From: Altererythrobacter sp.
Lineage (GTDB): Bacteria; Pseudomonadota; Alphaproteobacteria; Sphingomonadales; Sphingomonadaceae
Reading direction: 5' to 3'
Length of the DNA: 12,963 nucleotides
Assembly: GCA_023299945.1 (NCBI GenBank)
Contig: JALZVZ010000315.1
Coordinates: 1 to 12,963 of the forward strand
Part shown: in pieces, positions 7,111 to 12,963 of the stretch
Layout: each line of letters begins with the position of its first letter
Position numbering within the stretch: position 1 is the first letter of the stretch
Translations under genes and position numbers: made by a program
Notes under the pieces: generated by a model
Database searches by the model: none
The model's input: the letters and a program-made list of their open reading frames with translations, nothing else
What the model was told of the DNA's origin: nothing

Positions 7111-9609
7111 ATGACATATAAATTCGCGTCGCGTGCGGCGTCCCTGCTGGCTACCAGTGTTCTGGCAACCGGCATTGCTGCCAACCCAGCCTTTGCTCAA
7201 GACGCCCAAGAAGGCGTAGAAGAGGCTGATGATAATGTTATCATCGTGACGGCGACACGCCGCGCGCAAGATGTTCAAGACATTCCTATCGCTGTGACTG
7301 CGGTTACGCCTGAGCAATTGGAAAAGCAGGGCGTTGTAAACGTTCAGAACATCAGCCAAGTTTCACCAAGCTTCTCCACCTCAAGCGCGCAAATCGCTTC
7401 CGGCTCTGTCGTTCTGCGTATTCGCGGCGTTGGTACCACCTCCAACAACATCGGTTTTGAAAGCGCGGTTGGTATCTTCGTTGACGGCGCTTACCAATCA
7501 CGTCCCGGCGTAGCATTGTCTGAATTTGTAGATGTTGAGCGTGTTGAGGTTCTTCGCGGACCACAAGGTACATTGTTTGGCCGCAATACGTCGGCTGGCG
7601 CGTTGAACATTACCACTGTGCGTCCTGATCTTGATGAATTTGGCGGCTTTGCCAATGCGACGTATGGCAATTTTGACCTGATCAACGTGCAAGGCGCGGT
7701 CAATGTGCCAATTGTCGAAGATACTCTGGCTTTGCGGCTAACCGGTGCCTACCGCGAGCGGGATGGGACGGTTGATGTCGTGGACGCAGCTGGCAACCAG
7801 ATCGGCGAATCCGGCACCATCGATCAAACGCTGATCCGTGCACAATTGGGTTATGAAAGCGAAGGCGGCATAAGCTTCCGTCTCATCGGTGATTACACAG
7901 ATGCCAGCAACGGGTGTTGTTCTGCTGTGCAACTGCTGGCAGATAACGGCCTTGATACGGTTCTTCCGACGCTAGGCGCACCAGCAAACGCCGGTTTTTC
8001 TGCGGCCAATGTTGCGGTTAGCCCGTTTGATACGCAAGCCGCTCAGGCTGCGCTTGATGACCGGGTAGCGGTTGCTAACCGCCCGCCATTAGCGGATGTC
8101 GAGCAATATGGTGTTACCGGGGAATTGCAAATCCCACTTGGTGATAGCACGGACTTCATTCTAATCGGTTCCTACCGCGATTTCTCTTCGAGCGAAAACT
8201 ACGATTCAGACTTTAGTGGTTTGGATGTGTTCGATGTGGACAATCTGGAAGTCGATATCCAAACCATTACCGCAGAAGCGCGCTTCCAGGGTGAAGCCTT
8301 GGGCGGCAAGCTCAACTGGTTGGTCGGCGGCTTCTATTCCGATGAACAAATCGATTCTGAGGCCACCTTTGTCTTGGGCGACGATTTTGACCTTCTGGTC
8401 GGCGGGATCTTTGGCGGGGCCGTTGGTCCAGCGCCATTGCAATTGCTTACCGGAGGGGATCCAGCTCTAACGACATCGACTGCGCTATATTCTCAATCAG
8501 CAGAGAGCTGGTCGATCTTCACGCACAATACGTTTGATGTCTCTGACTCGCTTAGCCTGACCTTGGGTCTGCGTTATTCAGATGAAAGCAAACGGGGTGG
8601 TTTTGAGCAACTTCAAAACACCAACCCAGCATGCCTAGGCGCACTTAACGCCGCTGGCGCCGGCGCTCTGCCACCACCTTTGGTTGGCGGTACGCTGGCA
8701 CTTAGCTGCTTTGCATTCGTGGCACCCGCGCTGGGTGCTGACGGCGAGCTTTTCCCGCTTCCGCGTGAATTCGACGTACCGTTCAGCGATACTGAGCTGA
8801 TTTACACAGGTAAATTGACCTATAAATTCGCAGCGCCCATCACCGCTTACGCCAGCTTCACTCACGGCTATAAAGCGGGTGGTATCAACCTAGATATTAC
8901 CGCGGCGACCGGCGGCGCTGATCCAACCTTCCTTTCCGAAGAAGTGGATGCGTATGAAATCGGTATTAAGGGCAAGTTTCTTGACGATGCTGTGACAGTC
9001 AATGTCGCGGCATTCCACGAGGAATTTTCAGACTTCCAAGTTTTGGAATTCACCGGTGCTCAATTCACGACCTTTAACGTGGCAAACGCGACATCTACCG
9101 GCCTTGAAATTGAATCGGTCATTCGGCCTGATCGCAATTTGACCTTTAATCTGGGCCTTACGTACACAGATGCACGTTATCCGGATGATTGTGATGGCGG
9201 TGAATTTAACCTCAATGTGTCATCACTATGCGGTAATGATTTGACCAATGCGCCGAAATACGTCGCTATTGCGGGCGTGAATTATGACAGGGACTTCGGC
9301 AGTAATCTGCGCGGCTTCTTGTCAGCTCAGGCGCGCACCGAGAGCGATCGCCGAACATCGACCCAGGCTGTTGTGCTCGCTACGCAGGCGCCGCTTCCTT
9401 TCGACATCCAAGACGGCAACACCAAAATCAACTTGCGCGCCGGTATCGGTGCTCAGGATGAGAGCTGGACGTTGGAAGTATGGGGCGTGAATGTCACCGA
9501 TCAGGTAACTCGCGGCGTGACCTTTAACACTGTGCTTCGCGGCTCATCACGCTCTGCATTCTTGCAAGAACCGGCGACTTACGGTCTGACGGTTCGTACA
9601 AAATTCTAA
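7111..9609 (+). CDS. TonB-dependent outer-membrane receptor (832 aa, sphingomonad type)
   Basis: The signal peptide covers about residues 1-29, ending ANPAFA before QDAQEG. The TonB box is DNVIIVTATRR (41-51). The plug spans about 55-170, with IPIAVTAVTPEQL (58-70), LRIRGVG (102-108) and VERVEVLRGPQGTLFGRNTS (142-161). The barrel includes FTHGYKAGGINLD (583-595) and EEVDAYEIGIKGKF (610-623), features of the large receptor family expanded in sphingomonads and caulobacters. It ends YGLTVRTKF, with the C-terminal Phe expected for Bam-dependent folding. Six cysteines (269, 270, 508, 533, 694, 707) lie in likely extracellular loops and may form disulfides. Codons such as CGT, GGT and GTT are frequent, hinting at strong expression. 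It imports an unknown ligand by TonB energy; many relatives serve carbon-source uptake. It has its own terminator at 9648-9684. The 5' start is chosen by the GGAGAGG ribosome site. Confidence 0.94.
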   Translation: MTYKFASRAASLLATSVLATGIAANPAFAQDAQEGVEEADDNVIIVTATRRAQDVQDIPIAVTAVTPEQLEKQGVVNVQNISQVSPSFSTSSAQIASGSVVLRIRGVGTTSNNIGFESAVGIFVDGAYQSRPGVALSEFVDVERVEVLRGPQGTLFGRNTSAGALNITTVRPDLDEFGGFANATYGNFDLINVQGAVNVPIVEDTLALRLTGAYRERDGTVDVVDAAGNQIGESGTIDQTLIRAQLGYESEGGISFRLIGDYTDASNGCCSAVQLLADNGLDTVLPTLGAPANAGFSAANVAVSPFDTQAAQAALDDRVAVANRPPLADVEQYGVTGELQIPLGDSTDFILIGSYRDFSSSENYDSDFSGLDVFDVDNLEVDIQTITAEARFQGEALGGKLNWLVGGFYSDEQIDSEATFVLGDDFDLLVGGIFGGAVGPAPLQLLTGGDPALTTSTALYSQSAESWSIFTHNTFDVSDSLSLTLGLRYSDESKRGGFEQLQNTNPACLGALNAAGAGALPPPLVGGTLALSCFAFVAPALGADGELFPLPREFDVPFSDTELIYTGKLTYKFAAPITAYASFTHGYKAGGINLDITAATGGADPTFLSEEVDAYEIGIKGKFLDDAVTVNVAAFHEEFSDFQVLEFTGAQFTTFNVANATSTGLEIESVIRPDRNLTFNLGLTYTDARYPDDCDGGEFNLNVSSLCGNDLTNAPKYVAIAGVNYDRDFGSNLRGFLSAQARTESDRRTSTQAVVLATQAPLPFDIQDGNTKINLRAGIGAQDESWTLEVWGVNVTDQVTRGVTFNTVLRGSSRSAFLQEPATYGLTVRTKF

Positions 9610-9647
9610 GGCTTACAGCCTAGAACAGCCTTTGGGAGAGGGCTACT

Positions 9648-9684
9648 AAAGGGCGGTTCGCAGCGATGCGGGTCGCCCTTTTGC
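9648..9684 (+). terminator. Intrinsic terminator of the 832-aa TonB receptor
   Basis: AAAGGGCG (9648-9655) pairs perfectly with CGCCCTTT (9674-9681), continuing into TTTTGCTTG. The loop holds a second stem, CGCA-GCGA-TGCG (9659-9670), closed by a GNRA-type tetraloop. The position, 39 nt after the stop codon, fits termination of the receptor mRNA. Confidence 0.75.
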
Positions 9685-9750
9685 TTGTGCGGGGTTTGAT
9701 TGTTCGTTTGTTTGTTGGAGCGAGCCCTGCGTCCGCCCTACCCGCGCAAA

Positions 9751-9784
9751 GAAAAGGGGCCGCCTGCATCGTGCAAGCGGCCCC
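9751..9784 (-). terminator. Intrinsic terminator of the hydratase/acyl-CoA dehydrogenase transcript
   Basis: GGGGCCGC (9756-9763) and GCGGCCCC (9777-9784) form a perfect 8-bp stem; inside it TGCA-TCG-TGCA can extend the hairpin after one mismatch. On the minus strand the stem is followed by TTTTCTTTG. It lies about 47 nt past the minus-strand stop codon at 9831. On the plus strand it is followed only by AATTTC, so it would act weakly as a second barrier to transcription from the receptor. Confidence 0.8.
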
Positions 9785-9830
9785 AATTTCAGGCAGCGAT
9801 CGCGGCTTTCTAAACCGCCTGCATAAGGCT

Positions 9831-10994
9831 CTACATGCCTCGTGCGATCAGCATTTTCATCACCTCGTTTGAGCCGCCATAAATCCGCGCAATGCGGGTA
9901 TCGCGGTACATGCGGGCGATGGGGTAATCATTGATATAGCCCGCGCCGCCATGCAGCTGGAGGCATTTGTCGACGACTTCGCTTTGCAGCTCTGTCACCC
10001 AATATTTTGCCATGCTGGCCGTGCCAACATCCAGCTCGCCTTTCAGCAATTTGGCGATGCAATCATTGACGAAGATCCGCGCCGCTGTGCCCTTGGCCTT
10101 AAGGTCCGCCAGCACGAATTGCGTGTTCTGAAAGTCCCAGATGGTCTGGCCAAATGCCTTGCGGCTCTTGACGTATTCCACTGTCACATCGAGCGCTTTT
10201 TCAATGCCGGTGGCCGCGCCCATTGCAATAACCAGGCGTTCTTGCGGCAGCTCACCCATCAGCTGGTAAAAGCCTTTGCCTTCGACCCCGCCGAGGATAT
10301 TATCGCCCGGAATGAACACATCATCGAAGAACAATTCGGAGGTGTCGGCTGCATCCAGCCCAACCTTGTCGAGCTTCTTGCCGCGCTGGAACCCTTCTGC
10401 GCCCTCTGTTTCCAGCAGCATCAGCGAGATGCCCTTGGCGCGTTCATTCGGGTCAGTTTTCGCAACAACCACAATAAAGTCAGCAGTTTGCCCGTTGGAG
10501 ATATAGGTCTTTGATCCATTGAGGCGGTAGCCGTTGCCGTCTTTAATCGCCGTGGTGGTGATGGCTTGCAGATCGGAACCTACGCCCGGCTCTGTCATGG
10601 CAATCGCGCTGACCAGTTCGCCCGTGACCAGCTTGGGCAGGTATTTCAGCTTCTGTTCTTCGGTTCCGTGACGAACAAGATAGGGTAGGATGATCGTGTT
10701 GTGCAGCGATGCTGCAAAGCCTTCGACGCCGTGTTTCGCCTGTTGGTCAAGGATCACCATATCGTGACGGAAATCGCCGCCATGACCACCATATTCTTCC
10801 GGAACAGATACGCCCAGCAAGCCAGCCGCGCCAGCTTCATTCCAAAATTCGCGTTCCACCTGACCATCATCTCGCCATTTCTGGATGCGTTTTTCGCCAG
10901 CGGTGGCTTGAAAGAATTTTCCAACCGCATCGGCAAAAATGGCGATCTCTTCTTCTTCCATGAAGGCCGGCTGGGGCACGTCAATTACTGGCAT
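9831..10994 (-). CDS. Acyl-CoA dehydrogenase, long-chain (LCAD-like) type
   Basis: This 387-aa flavoenzyme makes the trans-2,3 double bond in an acyl-CoA, the first step of beta-oxidation, passing electrons to ETF. FAD/substrate motifs are AMTEPGVGSD (132-141) and GSKTYISNG (160-168); RKAFGQ (278-283) and CLQLHGGAGYINDYP (344-358) are also family-typical. At the site where medium-chain enzymes carry the catalytic Glu, this protein has Gly (IYGGSNE, 371-377). The base is instead expected to be Glu252 in ELPQERLVIA (248-257), as in mammalian long-chain and isovaleryl-CoA dehydrogenases, and MAKYW..ELQ (328-337) also resembles the long-chain enzyme. The ATG at 10994 is preferred to an in-frame ATG at 11069 because GAAGGA lies 8 nt before it and the resulting length and N-terminus fit the family. 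It lies 115 bp downstream of the hydratase gene and precedes a strong terminator. Chain length and branching preference are unknown. Confidence 0.93.
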   Translation of the reverse strand: MPVIDVPQPAFMEEEEIAIFADAVGKFFQATAGEKRIQKWRDDGQVEREFWNEAGAAGLLGVSVPEEYGGHGGDFRHDMVILDQQAKHGVEGFAASLHNTIILPYLVRHGTEEQKLKYLPKLVTGELVSAIAMTEPGVGSDLQAITTTAIKDGNGYRLNGSKTYISNGQTADFIVVVAKTDPNERAKGISLMLLETEGAEGFQRGKKLDKVGLDAADTSELFFDDVFIPGDNILGGVEGKGFYQLMGELPQERLVIAMGAATGIEKALDVTVEYVKSRKAFGQTIWDFQNTQFVLADLKAKGTAARIFVNDCIAKLLKGELDVGTASMAKYWVTELQSEVVDKCLQLHGGAGYINDYPIARMYRDTRIARIYGGSNEVMKMLIARGM

Positions 10995-11002
10995 TTTATC
11001 TG

Positions 11003-11008
11003 TCCTTC
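11003..11008 (-). promoter_or_regulatory. Shine-Dalgarno sequence fixing the acyl-CoA dehydrogenase start
   Basis: On the minus strand GAAGGA ends 8 nt before the ATG at 10994. The 25 extra residues that a start at 11069 would add are Arg- and Ser-rich, unlike acyl-CoA dehydrogenase N-termini, and would be encoded partly by the tandem-repeat region. Confidence 0.7.
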
Positions 11009-11060
11009 TTGAGCGGGAAATAGGGGGTGATATCAGTGAGATCTCGTCCCATCTCGCGTT

Positions 11061-11090
11061 TGGCCTCATTTGGCCTCATCTGGCCTCGTG
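11061..11090. repeat. Three tandem 10-bp repeats between hydratase and dehydrogenase genes
   Basis: Three head-to-tail units read TGGCCTCATT, TGGCCTCATC and TGGCCTCGTG on the top strand; the core TGGCCTC is identical in all. On the minus strand, which is transcribed here, the core is GAGGCCA. The 10-bp period is close to one helical turn, so the copies lie on the same DNA face. They sit in the 115-bp gap after the hydratase stop and about 70 nt before the dehydrogenase ATG. They could be a regulator-binding array or slippage-derived spacer sequence. Confidence 0.6.
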
Positions 11091-11109
11091 GTTTGTATGA
11101 GTTTGGTGA

Positions 11110-11871
11110 TTACTTACCGGTCCAATTGGGCGCGCGTTTTTCAGCAAACGCTGCTGCACCTTCGCGCGCATCGGCTGATGTAAACACAGGTGCGATCAGC
11201 TCGCCTTGCTTATTATAGCGGTCCTCGATCGACCAACCGCGTGATTGCTTCATCACTTGCTTGGAAACGCGAACAGCCAGCGGGCCATTGGCGGCAATTT
11301 TTGCGGCCAGTGCCATCGCGCCGTCGAGGGCAGGGGCATCGCTCACTGTGTTGATCAGGCCAAGCTCATAAGCGCGGGCTGCATCAATAAAATCACCGGT
11401 TAGCGCCAATTCCATCGCAATGCGTTCCGGGATTTGGTCGGGCAACATCATCACGCCGCCAGCCGCCGCCACAAGCCCGCGTTTTGCCTCGGGAATGCCG
11501 AATTTTGCGCCGGAATGTGCGACCACAAGATCGCAAGCAATCATCAGCTCAAGACCGCCTGCCAGCGCATAGCCTTCGACAGCGGCGATCAATGGTTTTT
11601 GCGGAGGGGCTTGAACCACGCCGCCAAAACCGCGCCCTTTAACGCTGGGGGTTTCCCCGCGCAAAAAGCCTTTCAAATCCATGCCGGAGCAAAACGTTCC
11701 GCCTGCACCAGTGATAATGCCAACGCGCAGATCATCGGACGCATCCAAATGATCCATCGCGGCCGCTATGCCTTCTGCGGCCGCTTTGGTCATAGCGTTT
11801 TTCGCCTCTGGCCGGTTGATCGTGACAATCAATACGCCATCTTTTTCACTAGTCAGAACTTCTTGCGTCAT
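11110..11871 (-). CDS. Enoyl-CoA hydratase / crotonase-family protein
   Basis: This 253-aa protein fits the crotonase fold and the usual length of single-domain enoyl-CoA hydratases. The oxyanion-hole segments are FCSGMDLKGF (60-69) and GYALAGGLEL (100-109). The two acidic residues needed for water addition are in place: Glu108 (GGLEL) and Glu128 (FGIPEAKRG), separated by 20 residues as Glu144 and Glu164 are in rat mitochondrial hydratase. It is therefore expected to hydrate a 2-enoyl-CoA to the 3-hydroxyacyl-CoA, the step after the neighbouring dehydrogenase. The PEAKRGLVAAAGG stretch (127-139) resembles actinobacterial EchA-type hydratases of lipid and sterol degradation, by memory only. 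GGAGAG lies 8 nt before the ATG, supporting the start. It heads a likely two-gene transcript with the dehydrogenase and is divergent from the thiolase. Isomerase or CaiD-like dehydratase activity is the alternative. Confidence 0.92.
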   Translation of the reverse strand: MTQEVLTSEKDGVLIVTINRPEAKNAMTKAAAEGIAAAMDHLDASDDLRVGIITGAGGTFCSGMDLKGFLRGETPSVKGRGFGGVVQAPPQKPLIAAVEGYALAGGLELMIACDLVVAHSGAKFGIPEAKRGLVAAAGGVMMLPDQIPERIAMELALTGDFIDAARAYELGLINTVSDAPALDGAMALAAKIAANGPLAVRVSKQVMKQSRGWSIEDRYNKQGELIAPVFTSADAREGAAAFAEKRAPNWTGK

Positions 11872-11912
11872 GGTCTATTCTCTCCATCAATAAAGCGCAT
11901 TGAGCCTTGCCG

Positions 11913-11928
11913 ATTGGCGTTCGCCCAT
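11913..11928. promoter_or_regulatory. Candidate operator between the hydratase and thiolase genes
   Basis: ATTGGCGTTCGCCCAT is an imperfect 16-bp inverted repeat in which 6 of 8 positions pair, including the continuous GGCG/CGCC arms. It lies 42 nt from the hydratase ATG and 80 nt from the thiolase ATG, within the 136-bp divergent region. A shared regulator site, for example for a TetR-type fatty-acid repressor, is an inference. No regulator gene is present in the window. Confidence 0.3.
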
Positions 11929-11954
11929 TGCTAAATCCTACTTATCTAACTATG

Positions 11955-11966
11955 TTGGTTACCCAA
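11955..11966. promoter_or_regulatory. Second inverted repeat in the hydratase/thiolase divergent region
   Basis: TTGGTTACCCAA has 4-bp inverted arms (TTGG and CCAA) around TTAC. On the minus strand a TTGGAA at about 11967-11972 and a TAGATA about 18 bp further on could form a weak promoter for the hydratase gene, overlapping this repeat. Evidence is thin. Confidence 0.2.
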
Positions 11967-12007
11967 TTCCAAGACACAAGTCTATTGCTCAAAAAAGGAT
12001 AATATTC

Positions 12008-12963
12008 ATGGCAGAAGCCTACATCATCGACGCGGTCCGCACCCCTCGCGGAATTGGTAAGGTTGGCAAAGGCGCGCTGGCGCACATGCACCCTCAGCAT
12101 CTTGCCGCCGCTTGCTTGAAAGCCATCCAAGAGCGCAATGATCTGGACACAAGCACCGTGGGCGATGTCGTCTGGTCAACCTCCAGCCAAGAAGGCAAGC
12201 AAGGCGGCGATCTGGGCCGTATGGCGGCATTGGATGCAGGCTATGATGAAAAATCCAGCGGCATGACTTTGGACCGTTTTTGTGGCGGCGGCATTACAGC
12301 GGTTAATCTGGCCGCGGCTCAAGTGATGAGCGGCATGGAAGATTGCATTGTTGCCGGCGGAACAGAGATGATGAGCTACACCGGCTCTGTCGCAAAAGAG
12401 CGTATGCAGCTGGGCCTTGCCCCGCGTCTGATGGGCAGCCACAATGAGCGCCTTGCGAAAAGCCACCCGCAATCCCAGCAGGGAATTTGCGGCGATGCAA
12501 TTGCAACGATGGAAGGCTTTACCCGCGAAGATTTGGACATGGTTGCTTTCAAAAGTCAGGAAAATGCAGCCGCGGCGATTGCAGAAGGCCGCTTCGATAA
12601 ATCGATCATTCCGGTTGTCGATGATGAAGGCAATGTCGTGCTCGATAAGGAAGAATTTCCGCGTCCCGGCACCACGATGGAAGTGCTGGGCGAGTTGCCC
12701 GCGTCTTTTGAAAAAATGGCTGATTTTGCCTTGGGTGAGGGCGAGCCGACATTCCGTGAAATGGTCAATCAGAAATATCCTGATGTTGATATCAAGCACT
12801 TCCACGGACCAGGCAATTCATCCGGCGTGGTTGATGGTGCAGCGGCGGTTCTGGTCTGCTCCAAAGAATATGCGCAGAAGCACGGGTTGAAGCCGCGCGC
12901 GCGTATTGTTGCCACGGCCAATATGGGCGATTGCCCCACGCTGATGCTGAACGCGCCAGTGCC
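12008..12963 (+). CDS. Thiolase (acetyl-CoA C-acyltransferase), 3' end beyond the window
   Basis: The frame is open from the ATG at 12008 to the right edge (318 complete codons of an expected 390-400). Thiolases cleave 3-ketoacyl-CoA with CoA, releasing acetyl-CoA, or run the reverse condensation. The N-terminus MAEAYIIDAVRTPRG (1-15) is typical, and the acylated cysteine is Cys92 in DRFCGGGITAVN (89-100). VAGGTEMMS (115-123) and GNSSGVVDGAAAVL (269-282) are further family motifs. The C-terminal GHP and CxGxG active-site motifs lie outside the window. Between PRPGTTMEVL (219-228) and GNSSG there are about 40 residues, roughly 25 more than in standard biosynthetic thiolases, including LGEGEPTFREMVNQKYP (242-258). 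AAGGA ends 8 nt before the ATG. It is divergent from the hydratase/dehydrogenase genes and would complete that pathway; a degradative role is inferred from this context. Confidence 0.93.
   Translation, partial: MAEAYIIDAVRTPRGIGKVGKGALAHMHPQHLAAACLKAIQERNDLDTSTVGDVVWSTSSQEGKQGGDLGRMAALDAGYDEKSSGMTLDRFCGGGITAVNLAAAQVMSGMEDCIVAGGTEMMSYTGSVAKERMQLGLAPRLMGSHNERLAKSHPQSQQGICGDAIATMEGFTREDLDMVAFKSQENAAAAIAEGRFDKSIIPVVDDEGNVVLDKEEFPRPGTTMEVLGELPASFEKMADFALGEGEPTFREMVNQKYPDVDIKHFHGPGNSSGVVDGAAAVLVCSKEYAQKHGLKPRARIVATANMGDCPTLMLNAPV

Noticed and set aside
9666..9872. A 68-codon plus-strand frame with a hydrophobic start resembling a signal peptide
   Set aside because: It begins inside the receptor terminator, crosses the second terminator and runs into the antisense side of the dehydrogenase; there is no ribosome-binding site.
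9831..10994. Acyl-CoA dehydrogenase inactivated by loss of the catalytic Glu (IYGG instead of IYEG)
   Set aside because: The alternative catalytic Glu252 in ELPQERL is present, as in long-chain and isovaleryl-CoA dehydrogenases.
10995..11069. A longer acyl-CoA dehydrogenase starting at 11069
   Set aside because: The extra 25 residues are unlike the family, and a good Shine-Dalgarno sequence precedes the ATG at 10994.
11061..11090. A minimal CRISPR array
   Set aside because: The 10-bp units are directly abutting without spacers, and no cas gene is near.
1..12963. Mobile element, prophage or defence system
   Set aside because: No transposase, integrase, recombinase, toxin, nuclease or terminal inverted repeat was recognised, and all eight genes look intact and typical of a chromosome.

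Overview
The window looks like chromosomal sequence of an alphaproteobacterium, most likely a marine-type Sphingomonadales member (Erythrobacteraceae-like). The evidence is the gene repertoire: a large, cysteine-containing TonB-dependent receptor with a VIIVTATRR-type TonB box, a DUF2339 membrane protein, an EthA-like flavin monooxygenase, and beta-oxidation genes of the alphaproteobacterial type. The DNA is moderately GC-rich by eye. The taxonomic call is an inference from protein style; no rRNA or marker gene is present. I see no mobile element, CRISPR array, tRNA, rRNA or defence gene.

Layout. (1) 1-4843, minus strand: an EthA-type Baeyer-Villiger monooxygenase (3332-4843), a stand-alone CinA-N/MoCF-fold protein (2385-3146), and a large DUF2339 polytopic membrane protein (start 2319, running off the left edge). 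(2) 4844-4953: a short divergent intergenic region. (3) 4954-9609, plus strand: two outer-membrane TonB-dependent receptors of different subfamilies (671 and 832 aa), the second with a good Shine-Dalgarno sequence and followed by an intrinsic terminator. (4) 9610-9830: a convergent intergenic region with one strong hairpin terminator per strand. (5) 9831-11871, minus strand: a long-chain-type acyl-CoA dehydrogenase downstream of an enoyl-CoA hydratase. (6) 11872-12007: a divergent intergenic region with a candidate operator. (7) 12008-12963, plus strand: a thiolase that runs off the right edge.

How the genes may work together. Enoyl-CoA hydratase, acyl-CoA dehydrogenase and thiolase supply three of the four steps of a beta-oxidation spiral; the 3-hydroxyacyl-CoA dehydrogenase is not in the window. 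The two TonB receptors can import a ligand across the outer membrane, and the monooxygenase could insert oxygen into a ketone to give an ester or lactone. A locus for uptake and breakdown of a hydrophobic ketone-bearing or acyl compound is therefore a reasonable hypothesis, but nothing in the sequence identifies the substrate. The CinA-like and DUF2339 genes look like unrelated housekeeping neighbours.

I did not find a clearly new biological system. The most notable points are the receptor/monooxygenase/beta-oxidation neighbourhood, a threefold 10-bp tandem repeat between the hydratase and dehydrogenase genes, inverted repeats in the divergent promoter regions, and an unusual insertion in the thiolase.
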